From Tribonema minus (Eukaryota > Sar > Xanthophyceae > Tribonematales > Tribonemataceae), in contig JAFCMP010000010.1 of the NCBI GenBank assembly GCA_017506865.1, positions 372,001 to 436,000 on the forward strand: a DNA stretch of 64,000 nt. The letters run 5' to 3'. The position numbers and the translations under genes are program-made. The notes below the pieces were generated by a model. The model ran no database searches and was not told the origin of the DNA. It saw nothing but the letters and a program-made list of their open reading frames with translations. Positions 35,510 through 47,300 of the stretch are shown one piece after another; the stretch's first letter is position 1; every line of letters begins with the position of its first letter.

Positions 35510-37139
35510 CTATGACGAGTGTCCCATAGGCCAGTATTTGTCCTTAATTGCATCTATGAAAGTATGCCAGGCCCCCCACAGTTCTTTTTTAACGTACAGG
35601 AGAGGCGTAAACCCACGCTTGTCCTTCACAAGCAGCATCTCCACCTCGTGGTCAAGGATGAAGGTGACCATGTCAAAAAACGGTTCGCTGGTCCAGCATG
35701 CATCGTGCAGCGGTGTTCTGTGACAGCAGCAAGATGGAGGAAAGAGAGGGAACAGAGGCTCAGTGCACTATACTACATGATGGAAACCGAACTGCAGCAA
35801 GCAAACCAGCATGTACGCAAGCCTGCGCAGCAATTTGAAAACGCATCCAACAGGCCGCGGGTCACTTGCAGAATGAGTTTTGCAAGTGAGTTCATGACCA
35901 TGGACAGAGGCAGTCGCGTGAGCTCTGCATGAGCAACATCAGCGTGACGGGCGAACACGGCTTGCGCCTCAGCGGCACCTGTGTGCAGTGCATTACGTGC
36001 GGTTGCAGCAGATTGTGCCAACGCCCTACTTGCGATGCATGCCGCTCCACCAGGTGAGGTGGCGCACGCTACATGCAGCAGAAAAGCAAGAGAGACCAGT
36101 AACGGGCACCGCTGCACTCACAGCGTTTACAGCGGTCCAACCACATGCACTGTAAACATAACGCACCACATGCCATGGTCATGAGCGAGGTGATGATTTG
36201 GTAGTGGTCTCCATCTCACCTGCCGTAGTCATCGCTGATTGCCAGGCTCTCCACCCCGGTACACTCGATCATGAACTCCATCACCTCCCGTGCGCCGATG
36301 CGCGCAGCCATGTGTACGACGCTCTCTGCAAACTTGTTGCAAGCGTTCATGCTGCACCCTGCGGCGTGCATCTCCCGTAGTGTGTCCAGATCGCCCGCTC
36401 TGACCGCATTGACCAAGTCGATTGAGTAGTCCTCGACCTGTTTCGCTGTGGGTTTAGTGGCGTACCGGCTCTCTAAAGCCACCACTGTCCGCGTCGGATA
36501 CCCCCGCGCAGCAAGCGTAGCTATGAGAAATTCATGAGGGTTCACCATGTCGGGCGTCGTGGGCTGCCGCGCGCACTCCGCCCACGGGCTGGTGGCTCGC
36601 CGCCGCGCCGATGCCTCGGCTGCGAGGTCCGCGGGCGATGGGGAAAGGCGTCGTTTTCTGCTGGCCCTAGCTGGCTCGTGCATCACCACACCCTGAACTA
36701 GTGTCACAGGCGGCGGCAGCGTTTTCAGCCCGTCAAGCAAACCTGGAGGTGCCGGCAGTGCCCATTTGCATCCTACAACTTGCAAGCGCGGTGTCTGGTT
36801 GGGTGGCGCGACCATGTGGAGTGGAGCCGGTGTTACTGCCGTGTTCGTCAGGCGTGTCGAGCACGATGCCGATGGAAGCGCCACCTTGCCGCATGCTATC
36901 TCGCCAGCACCAGCAGAGTTGTTTTGTTGATGCTGAAACTGGCCCATGTGCTGCTGCGCGAGCTGCCGGGACCGCTGATGCGCTGCCGCCGCCGCAGCTG
37001 CCTGCTTCAGAAGCGCTGCCGCTCTGGCGTCTGCTGCTTCGCGCTCCTGACGCTGATGCGCAGGCAGCTGGGGCAAGCACACGATCGTCTCCGCGCAGCT
37101 GCCGAAGTGCAGCCCAGTGCCGCTGCTCGTCATGAGCAT
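35510..37139 (-). CDS. Ankyrin-repeat protein of an algal (diatom-type) family
   Basis: Two exons on the minus strand, 37139-36220 and 35717-35510, joined in phase 2, give 375 residues from the first ATG. The N-terminal 200 residues are low-complexity, with Ala/Gln runs and a basic KRRLSPSP segment. The C-terminal part holds a conserved module: HEFLIATLAARGY, then PTAKQVEDYSIDLVNAVRAG, DLDTLREMHAAGCSMNACNK, VVHMAARIGAREVMEFMIE, DDYGR-TPLHDACW across the intron, LLVKDKRGFTPL, and finally WGAWHTFIDAIKDKYWP. I know this module, including the terminal KDKYWP, from many diatom and related genomes; its biochemical role is unknown. An upstream exon supplying a different start cannot be excluded because the frame stays open to 37187 and an AG lies there. 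Confidence 0.88.
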
Positions 37140-38963
37140 CCCCCTCCCCCGCTGCGCTAGTGAGGCAAGCCAGCCTGCTGTGAACACGCACTACGCTCTC
37201 TCTGTGGTACTCCGAGGGAAGTTGACCTGTCCCTCGCAAAAGGCGACGCAACGAGCATGCATTTCCCTGCTAAAGCCTCGTATGTGTTCCACGTCGCGCA
37301 CGTTCAAGTACGCAGTCACAGACAAAATGGAGGCCATGTCACACTAAAGTTGACCCACGAGACGTCGAAGTTGAGCCGCCACGCTGTCACAAGCCAGAAA
37401 GCGAGCGCACACGTGGCGAGTAGGTCTTGCTTCTATTGCCACATGGGTCACAGAAGCCTGCGGAACAAACCTGACACTGCATTTATGGTGGCCAGGCAGG
37501 GAGGGGCAGGTGCTCTCCGACGCATGACGTATACTAGGTTGGCGCAGCGAAGAGGCAGAGGTACATCAACAAGCAGGCAGTGCATGTTGCCCACATACGA
37601 GCTAGTGACACAGAGGTCTGATCTGCCTTGCATGTTTGATCATCTGACCATATGCCCATGGCTTGTTTGACCATCTGACCATATGCCCATGGCTTGAGGG
37701 GGCTAGGCTACATACCCGCTGAAATCATGGTGCAACCATGTGCAGTGCAACCACATGGCTCTTGGCTCTATGTACGACCAACTTGCCCCAAGGTTGTCAT
37801 AGCGCTGACAGTGAGCAGATTGGTGGCCGCCTTTCATGAACTGCTGACTGAGTGCCTTGCCTCTGCAAGTGAGGAACACTACAACTCCATTCGTTCATCA
37901 TCATCGTCATCATCAGCATCTGTGGAGCCACCATCATGAGTTCACCACTGTGAAGCTGAAGGGCAGGTCTGGCGACTAGCTTCAAACAGGTCAAACTTGT
38001 GCTGACCTCCACCACATCTCCCTACGATTCATGAAGCCAAGCCTTCCATGCCTGAATGGCTATGCAGCTTGTGGCAAGAAGCGCACAAGGTGCAACAGAC
38101 AAAAGGCGCGCGCTTGCTGGGCTACTGGCATTGGCGTGCAGCATACGCAGCGTATGAGTGCCGTGTGGCATTCCTGAGCAACATCACTTCACATAAGTTC
38201 CCAGCACACACCTCGAAGGTATGCTGTGGAAGGCGGTGGCATCAACAGTGCAGCACTGAAATGCGAACTCACAATGTGACAGCAAGCCCCCTACATTTCG
38301 CGATGCCAGCAGTCACATTCACCACATGCGGGGTGCCAGTGTTGTCTCTACAGTGACACGTGGTATTTCAAGTGCGGGGTTGTATGCATGCACAGCAATG
38401 ATATGACCCTGACCATGCGACACCCAAGTGCACAACGTTCAAGAAGGTACGTCACCTCGTGCCATACAACTGAAAGCTGATGCTGAATTATGCGCTACAA
38501 TATGAGAGACGCCCACAATCCAGCAGAAGGGATGCCACCGCATGCGACAGCAGTATACTGTACAGAGAACAGGGCTGGTCACGTGTTTTGCAGCCGGCAC
38601 GCACGCCGCCTCACAAGTCGTCATTTATGTTGTCAGCGGAGCACTGCCGGAGGCAGCGGGCGTAACGAGCACCCACGCGCACATGCGTGCACGCATGTGC
38701 ACGCACACACACAGCACACTGCGTACTTGGGGAAAACAAGACACCTGAAACCATCTACCAGTCCACATACCGCATTGCAGCGCTCGCCGCCCACAACATC
38801 CCCAGCAACCCCCCCCCCCCCCCCCCCCCCTTCTCCCCTAGCCGTAGTCACCCCCGTCCTCCCTCCCGCCTCTATAGCCGCTGCCTCAGCCGCCGCGCCT
38901 GCGAGGGCCTGCTGCCCCTTCCCTGCCCCCCCGCATCCGCAGTCAGCTCCCCCCCAGCCCCCA
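37140..38963. other. No gene assigned
   Basis: AAGTTGACCC and GAAGTTGAG near 37346-37370 match the half-site seen upstream of other genes and lie about 210-230 bp before the ankyrin start. A two-copy tandem repeat is at 37633-37694, an ATCATCATCGTCATCATC stretch at about 37897, and a 22-bp C-run near 38810-38830 just beyond the coronin stop. No coding segment is recognised. Confidence 0.5.
37633..37694. repeat. Two-copy tandem repeat, period 31 bp
   Basis: TGTTTGA-T/C-CATCTGACC followed by ATATGCCCATGGCT occurs twice in direct succession with a single T/C difference. Confidence 0.9.
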
Positions 38964-41900
38964 TCATGGTACCCTCAAGCCATTGTCCTTGATGACTTGC
39001 TCGAGCAGCAGGATGCGCGCGAGGGCCGCATTGAGCTCCGTCTCTAGCTCCGTCGTGGGCTTGCCAGACGCAGCGACCGCGGCGGCGATGCCCGACGCGG
39101 GGCGCGACGAAGCCGGCGTCGCTGTCTTGGCCGCGCCGAATGGCGTGGCGCCGAGGCCGCCGCCCAGGGACTGAGACACGGGGCGCTTTGCGGCGGGGTT
39201 CAGGTCCATGGTGACGGGCGGCCTGCGCGATGTGTGATGCGGCGATGGGGGGGGGTCAGTGCCGTGCCGCACAGCAGACCGGTGCTGAGGGGTGCCTGGC
39301 ACGGGTTGAGGCGCTCACGGCACGCGACATGGAACATCAGAGGCGCGTTGCAACATGTGAAACGACGATTGGCCGTGTAGACTTCCCACGCGTGGGCCGT
39401 GAGAGATACCGCAGCATACGTCGACCTCGCTATTGCAGCGTCTGCACATCACCGACGACAGGCGACTTGGGCATCACTGGCAAAGCCCGCCACGGTGTTG
39501 AATGTACCCGCTCCTTCTTGCGCCTTGAGAGGCTGCTATCATCTCCACCTCCGGCGCCGAGAGACAGACTCTGCCACACCGTCTAGGCCGTGATCATGGC
39601 AAGGGAGCCCCCCGCAAATGACTACTCCGTCTGCCCGCAGCGCATCGTCACCAGCGCTGCCGCCGCGCACCGCGCCGAGCACGCGCCGCCGCAGCACCGC
39701 GCATGCCACCCATCCCGAGTGGCGCCACTGCACCCGCAGCGCGCAAATCCCCCCCCCCCCCCGCCCGCGCCCGCGCCCGCGCCCGCCCCTGACCCAGTGC
39801 GCCCAAGGCGACCGAGCGCGTGCGCGACTCACTTGTTGGCGCCGGCGAGCCATTGGTCCGCGGTGAGGCTCGGCGTGCCGGAGAACGCCGGCGGGAACAG
39901 GTCGTCCTGGAACGCGTCGCTCTTGCGCGGCACGACGAACGACAGCGGCTCCACGCTGGACGTCGTGAGCTTGAGCAGCCGCGCCGTCTCGCAGCGCATG
40001 ACGTCGAGGCCGCGCTTGGGCACCATCGCCATGCCCTTGGCGGCCGTGGTGGACCTGCCGCGGTAACGGTGCGTGGTGAGCAGGGCGGGGGGGGGGGGGG
40101 GGGGGATGCTGCTGTGAGTTGGTGTGTGTGCCTGGCAATGTGTTTCTGGGGGGCATGGGGACACTGCATCTGCTGTAGTGTTGAAGCGGCTGAGCGTGCG
40201 CATCGCCTTGTCGTGCGCCGGCGCGACTGCTTCCGCGTATGCTCTTGTGCACCAGATGTACGCGCAATAGAAGCAGCTAGCTGTCCGAGACCAGCAACCC
40301 GCGCGATTCTGCGTGCGAGGCGCGTGGTGCGCCATCCGCGGCGGCGCGCAGCCAACCTACGGGACAGCGCTGCAGAGCGCTGACGTGTCACGCGTACCTG
40401 TACTCCGAGATGGCAAAGCACCACGGGTTCTCGTCCACAAACTCGTAGTAGCGAATGTTGCCGTCGCCCTTGCCGGCGAGGTACAGCAGCTGCGTGTCGT
40501 CGTCGTAGAACGGCATGATGACGCCCGCGGCCTGGTCGATGTCTATCCTCTTGATCTCCGCGGCCGTGTTGCGCGGGTCCCAGATCTTGAACTGGCGCTG
40601 CGACTGGCGCGTGAACCCGACGCTCAGCAGCTTGTCCTTCGCGCCGAGGTACGTGAGCTTGGCGGAGCGCGCGCCCTCGTGCGCGTTGGGGATGACCGTC
40701 GACACCTTGGCCGCGCGCGCGTCGCAGATGCGCACGCTCTTGTCCTTGCACGTCGTCGCGTAGTTGGCGCCCGTGTAGTCCCACACAATGTCCTGGATGA
40801 GCTGGTCGTGTGCCGCGAGCGTGTTGATCTCCACCGACTTCTCAATGTCCCACAGCTTGATGAGCGTGTCCGCGGACGCGCTCGCGAGCACGTTGGACGC
40901 GGTCGGGTGGAAGCGCAGCAGCGTGACCTGCGGCGGCGGCGGCAGCGGCGGCGGCGGCGCGCGTGGGGCGGCGGGGGGTCAGCACTGCGGGTAGGGTTGG
41001 GATTAGGGCTGTGAACAGTGCGTCGGGATCAGCATTGCGGATTAGGGTTGGGGTAAGGGTTGTGAACAGCGCGACCGGGCATGACATGCTTAGGTAGGCG
41101 AGGACATGGAGTGGCGGTTGCAGTGCACAGGCCGTAATGGCATGTGCACATGAAGCGTGGTGGGGTGAAGCCAAACGCGCGAGCGCCGGCGAGACCGGCG
41201 CCGGGAGATGAGCCAGGCGAGAAGAGGGCGCTTTCCGCTTTGACTTTGCGCAGGTGACTCCCAGAGGGGGACTACAGAACTTCAACTCGGTTCCAAGGCC
41301 GCTGATTATTTGTCACAGGTCACCTATGATCAGTGCCAGCTTCCTCCGATGACGAAGCTGACAACAGGTGATGAACCTCAGCTACGCAAGATGCGGCCCC
41401 AGATTTGCGATGTCTGTATGGGAGGACGACCTCATCAAGTGCACACCGTTGCCAGTGGGGTCACTCGCTGAGCCCGCAAGTATATGTGAAGCACAGCGCG
41501 TGAACGCATGACATTCACCTTTGCGCTTTGCATACGCACAAATCTAAGGCAAACAACCACCTGACCAAGCACGCTCAAATCACTTTGTTGCCCTTCTATG
41601 TGATGTGTCACAATTGCTGGCCAAGTGCACTATGCGCAATATGCAGAAGGTGTACTGAAAGCACAATGCTGGTGCGACGGCTCATTGAGGGGGCCATCAC
41701 TCTCAGTCCAACACACTGCAATGAACCGAAAACAATACTACTTCACGCCTACCGCACACCCACAAAAGCACACATGATGCAACATCAGCTTCAACTTCAA
41801 CTGATGACTTCAATCATCCAGAGCCCGTGGGTCACTGCGGCCAGATCCTGGTGACATACCAGCTGCGCTTGGAGCAACATCAGCCGGTCCCTGCAAGTCC

Positions 41901-43750
41901 CACCGCAATCCGGTGGGCGCAGCGGCCCCCGCACCCCACTGACCGTTGACACATTCCTGTTGAAACAACGCCCATGACGAACTGCTACATCACGTGCCAT
42001 TGACTTTGCTGAGCACTGCTACAACATACTTCAACTACTGGTGGGCGGTGAGCAGGGGGCGCTGCCCGTGTGCACATGCCCGCATATCAGTAGCGGCACA
42101 TTACGTCGCGCGGCGCGCGCGCGCCTCACCTTCCGTTGATGCCCAGACAGGTCCACCAGGGGCTCCGTGATCGTCTCCGTCAGCCCGCCTTCAGGGATGC
42201 CCCAGACCTTTATGGTGCAGTCCTCGCTGCACGACGCCACCAGCTGCAAGCGGCACAGGCGCGAGCGTGGCACGCAGTACACAGGATGACGCCGTGGCGG
42301 GCGCGATATCATACTACCTGCTACTTGCAGCGGTGCGACGGCAGCACACGACTCTGACTCTACATGTGAGTATTTCAACATGAGTGTGAGCCTGAGTCTT
42401 CGATAAACGTAGCGGACACAGCGCTGCTGAGCTGCGCGCGAAGCTGCCGCTGCCGCACCCGAAGCGTGGGACGGGACGACGCAGGCCAGCAGTTGTTGCG
42501 AGGCCCTCGGAGGCAATGCGGGGAAGCGCCTCGGCTCGCCGCGAGCACACGAGATCAGTGCCGCGGCTCCTTGTCAACGAGCGTAACATGCGCATTTTTC
42601 TAGCATTCAAGACGTTACTGTTGACGTAAGGCTGCGCTTTGTGCGGTGTTTCCATCTCGAATCAATGTGCCGCTGCCTGGTTCTTGGTTCAAGAGGAGCG
42701 TCGGTACTCTGAATTGGTGGCTTGCTTTCACCGAGCTTACTGCGACTGCGACGAATGCTCGGTCGGTGCGCAGTGATGGCGCGCGCGCAGTCCCAAAACA
42801 AGTGCGAGCCACTGTGTACCAGTTCAAACTGAAGATCCAGCGGCCATGGATAGCATCACATGACCGTTGTTTGTTGACTTACGCGACTGATGTGCTACAA
42901 GTATGAAGGCTCAGTCAGGCACAGTCATTGTTTCTGATGGTGTCACGCAGTGTTTGACAGGACGCATCAGAGACTGCGAGCACCCTCAGCTTCTTCTTTC
43001 ACCTTCACTACTGCTGATGTCTGAATTTGAGCGGCATGAGGACACTGTACAGCCACAGCTCACAAGCTGTGTGTAACAGCGCCACAAGCACGACCTTTGC
43101 CGACTTCGACAGACATCGAGTGAAGACGCATACCTACATGCTAACGCACGCGCAGGTGCTTCTGCTTTTGCTCTGCGAAGAGGCTGAAATGGCTTGGAGC
43201 GAGAAATCAATTTCTCACTTGCGCTTTCACTCACGAGTAGCACTGTCACAAAGCCAGTGCTGGAGCGTGTGACCAAGCACATGCGTCAGCGCACAAACAA
43301 TGTCGAGTATGCATATGATTGGTTTGCAGAAACTCCAGTGCTGACCGTTGATCGGTAGCATGCTATAATTTGTTTTCGCCAATGATGGGTGCATATGCAC
43401 GTCTAGTCCAAACCTACAGGTAAATTGCCTCCATTGCAAGTACCAGAAATGATTTGTGTGCGCGCACTCACATTTTCAAAAAAGGGGTTGAAATCAAAGT
43501 CCAGAACGGCGCTGGTGTGCCCAGCAATGAGGGGAACGTTCCTCTCAAACCGACCGGGCTTCGTGTAGTCCAGAATCACGAAGGGCCCTCCCCCACCCTG
43601 CACCGCCACCGCTGCATACTTGGTGTTTCCCTTGATATAGTTTTGCTCCCCTGACGTTGAACTGGTGGGAATGTTTGAAAAGGTTCCCTCTATCTTGGGC
43701 GGCTCCACATATACATGGCGGTACTTGGATGCCCGCACGAAGTGGGACAT
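38964..43750 (-). CDS. Coronin (WD40 actin-binding protein)
   Basis: Actin-binding WD40 protein that acts with the Arp2/3 complex and cofilin at actin networks. Five exons on the minus strand, 43750-43472, 42243-42130, 40927-40398, 40054-39833 and 39222-38964, with all phases matching, give 467 residues, close to animal short coronins. The N-terminal signature FVRASKYRHVYVEPPK is complete. WD repeats include SEDCTIKVWGIPEGGLTE, RFHPTASNVLASASADTLIK, KDKSVRICDARA, and the coronin-specific YLAGKGDGNIRYYE. The C-terminal extension has MAMVPKRGLDVMRCETARL and FVVPRKSDAFQDDLFPP, both typical. The unique region is Ala/Pro-rich and a short coiled coil (TELETELNAALARILLLEQV) ends the protein. C-rich sense-strand tracts precede the last two acceptors. 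The gene is divergent from SMC6 copy 1. Confidence 0.95.
40981..41080. repeat. Tandem repeat with telomere-like GGGTTAGGG motifs, period 50 bp
   Basis: Two 50-bp units (AGCACTGCGGGTAGGGTTGG and AGCATTGCGGATTAGGGTTG) in the second coronin intron. They contain TTAGGG, GTAGGG and GTAAGGG variants (GGGTAGGGTTGGGATTAGGG in unit 1). Strand-biased G runs in T-A-G context resemble degenerate telomere repeats. Confidence 0.75.
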
Positions 43751-44263
43751 GATTCCGCGAGGAGCTGCTCCCGCTGCTCCCTGCGCTTCTGTTCACTGTG
43801 CCCCTGTTGCAAGCACCTGCTTTCGCCACAGCTTGCTCTGCTATCCCCCACTGAGCTGCCTGAGGTCAGCAAGCAGGAAGCACAAGGCAGCAGGCTGTAG
43901 CGAGCTGCTTGCAAGAGTCAGGAGCCCCCTCTTTGCTGGCACATACCAGCAGCGGCTGGCAAAGCCAGCGGACACAAAGGTGGGGGCAATGGTAATATGA
44001 CTACCTACTGACACTTGTGGCAGCGCTTGTTACGAACCTGCACGCACCAGAGAGAGCCGCAATGGGGGTTGCCTTTTGGTGGGCACTTTCTCCCAAGTAG
44101 GCGAAAGAGAGCCTGCTTAGCAAAGCCCGTAGCACACTGCACCCAGCTGCTGCCCCCCCGCACCTCCTGAGCTCCACGCAAGAACTATGGCTCCTATGCC
44201 TAGTCCTGGGGGGCTTCTCCACAGCTATCCGTACTCTCCCAGGCAACCGTTGTCTTTGCAAAA

Positions 44264-44289
44264 ATTAATGTGATCATCACCACATTAAT
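44264..44289. promoter_or_regulatory. ATTAATGTG / CACATTAAT dyad
   Basis: Perfect 9-bp arms separated by 8 nt, 75-100 bp before the SMC6-1 start codon. It may be a protein-binding palindrome. Confidence 0.5.
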
Positions 44290-44297
44290 TAGGTTAT

Positions 44298-44312
44298 GAA
44301 GTTGGGAACTTC
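44298..44312. promoter_or_regulatory. GAAGTT-GGG-AACTTC dyad
   Basis: Perfect 6-bp arms with a 3-nt spacer, 52 bp before the SMC6-1 start codon. This is a palindromic form of the element described upstream of SLBP, the Ala/Lys/Pro-rich genes and the HVA22-like gene. Confidence 0.6.
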
Positions 44313-44363
44313 AAGTGCCACTCGGGGCGAACGTGTGTACACAAGAGAGAGCTGCGACGCAAC

Positions 44364-47300
44364 ATGGAGGCTCCGCCTCGTAAGAAGGTTAAGCATGACG
44401 ACAGTGACGGTTCTATCATAAGTGACACCGAGGATCTTGTCGGACTTGAGCGAGAAATCGACAATTGCAATGGCAATTGCATTGATGAAGCCGACATCGG
44501 CAGCGCGGGCCCTCATGAATCGGAGGCAGGCAATGCGCCACAAAGCCAGGAGCCGACGGTGACGAGTGAATGTGGCATCATCATTCGGATCACTGTGAAG
44601 GTAAAAAGAAACAAGATCAGCGCTCAAGTGTTCCCTCGCGTGGATTCCACTTCAACAACATCACACAATCCTGCAGCTACTGACACACACAATGCCTGTG
44701 CTTCCCTTTGTGTTGCAGAACTTCATGTGCCATAGGCATTTCACGTTTGACTTCTGCAGGGACATCAACTTCATCAGTGGCATCAACGGATCTGGAAGTG
44801 AGTGCGCTCTGGCTTGACACCGACGTGGCTGCTAGGGACCCATCGCAACCCCTGATGGCTCCTTGAAATGCATGCTGTGACGCTGGTCGAGGCAGCATCA
44901 CTGGGATATATACACTGTGCTGATTGCACTTCACTTCACAGACATACGCCCACCACAGTCCGCTTTGCATGCATGCTGACCAAGTGCTGCTACAGAAGCG
45001 TGCTTGCCGCCGCCGCAGCTGCCTTCCGCGCCGTCAGCGCCCCCTGATCCCCCTGTCCTCCGCTCCTCCTCCCGCAATGCACAGAGTCTGCCATCCTGGC
45101 GGCACTGCAGATCTGCCTCGGCGCCAACGCGCGCTTCACGCACCGCGCCCGCAAGCTGGAGGACCTCATTCGCCACGGCTGGGCCGGCGACGCGGAGGTG
45201 GAGGTGAAGCTGCGCAACACGCCGGACGGGTACAGGTTCAAGAAGTTCGGGGCGTCCATCACGATACTGCGCACCATCAAGCGCGGCGCGCCAGCGACAA
45301 TCAAGCTCATTGCAGACAATGGCGCCTTCGTCAGCGGGGAGCGCAAACATGTGAGCGCGGCAGCGCGGCTGTCATCACTTGCGCGCGTGCTGTTGGAGGA
45401 GGGGGTTGAAGCACTGCACGCAGTATGTGGCGCACAATGCCGTGGACGAGGCTCTCCTGATGAAGGTTTCAGGCGGTCAGTTGGCCGCGCTCTTCATGGG
45501 AGGTTGTCATTGATAGAGAAGGTAGACACCCCTGCTTCATGCCCGCCCGCGCGTGTAGGTAACGCTGTATGGTGGGCACAGCATCAGGGCGGCTGCGCGC
45601 AGGCACCAAGGCATATGACCAATGCTCCAAGGCGGTTGGCGTTGCAGCACTGCATGCAGCCCTTCTGTTGCGCAACGAGCTCCTCATCTCGCTCATCGCA
45701 CCCATTATTTCCTGCAGGTACAATACCAATGCAGCTTTTTCTGCCCAGCCGCAGGCTGCTCGGAAAGGTCTGCAAGACCAGCACCGTGCTTGCTTTCCGG
45801 CGAATGCTGTGGCAGAGCACTGACTGCTGACTTGTTGTCATGCCGTTTCCCGTCTCCATGTCCTGCGGACGCTGCGGCAATGACTGCGAGCGCAGCTGAC
45901 GAGAATGCTGGACGCCTTCAGCATCTCGGGTGCGGTTGAATGATCGACAAGGTGCTGGATTGGACTGCTGCTGTTGAGTTCGTTGTGCCGCGAGGGCGTG
46001 CCATTTCACTCATATGCGCAGCCTCCAGCATGTGCTGCACAAGCAGATGCTCCTAGACTATGTGTTTCTGCTGGAAAGGACTTCAATCAGCATCAAGTTG
46101 CAGTATCGGCTGTAAGACCTGCTGACTTGAAAGTGTGGATGTGTGCTATCCCCGTGTGCCTTGTCACGCATCGCAATGCCACTTCCTGTTGCAGTTGAGG
46201 TGAGCGGGGGGGTGTCACTTCAACATGCATCGGCATACCTCAGACGCTTGCGCGCCGTGCTCATTGCGCCCGGTGCCCACGTCTGCGCGCAGTGCGTGAT
46301 GGCAAGCTGCGGCGCTCACACTGCGTGCGGCAGTTTAGCTGTGTTGGTCTCATTCCAAGTGGTTGTTTTGCGCGTGCTGTGCAGTGGAGAACCCGTGCGT
46401 GGTGCTGGACCAGGAGAACAGCAAGAAGTTCCTCATGGGCAGCAATTCTGACAAGTACTTTTTCTTCCTCAAGGCTACGTGAGTGCAACAAGCTCAGTAG
46501 AACTGCTGACGGCTCTGACGCGTTGGCTGCATGAAGTTAAATGTGTCATGCTTATCAGTCGTCTCATGCTGCCGCCGTAGGGAGCAGCACTAGGGTAACC
46601 TCAACCTTGCATTTGAAACTGCATACGCGTTCATCAAGAGTACTGTGTCAGGCGCTGAGCACGTATGGTGTGTCCGGCGCCTCTGCGCACACGTCATTAG
46701 GTCCATCTCTGCATTCCCTGCGCAATGCCAGCTTGTACTTGCATTGAAGCGCCCGCACTTGCGCTTCAGTGATCAGTTGCGCGCGCGCTCGCTCCGCTGA
46801 CGGCCCACCGCAAACGCGAGCTCCACGCGACTGTCGCCAGCGGTGACCTCGATGACCGCCTTCGCTCCACCAGCCTCACCGCATAACCGCGCACTGTTAT
46901 TTATGGCGCTTGTGCACCACGCACGCGCTGCGATGCGCCCACATTATGCACCGGCCGGGCACATGCGCTGTCCTCTGCTCGCCGCCGAGCATGACGTCAC
47001 AACGCTCAACAGACTCTTTTCTTATCCGCTGCCTCGTGCTTTGCTTTGCTGTGCTTTGCTTTGCTTTGGTGCGCCGCCCCTGCTGCCGCCTGGTGCCGCG
47101 TCGTGCGCTCATGGGACCGCGTCACGTGCAGCGGTGAGTGACTGCGCGCTCGCATCGTGTGCTTGCACTTGACACTGGCATTGTAGGTGCGCAGCGCGTG
47201 GTTGTGCGGAGGCGTTGGTCACGCCGCCCGGCGCGCTCCACCATTTGGTGCTGGTAGACCCTTGGCGCCCCTGATAATGTAACTGGGGATCTGCGCGCGG

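Larger units (their letters stand above)
43751..44363. promoter_or_regulatory. Divergent intergenic region, coronin / SMC6-1
   Basis: Spacer of 613 bp between two divergent start codons. The SMC6-proximal end contains two perfect dyads, at 44264-44289 and 44298-44312. The rest is moderately GC-rich and featureless. Confidence 0.6.

Noticed and set aside
39590..41014. Plus-strand frames of 150-230 residues opposite coronin
   Set aside because: They are the antisense of the conserved coronin WD40 exons and have no independent similarity.
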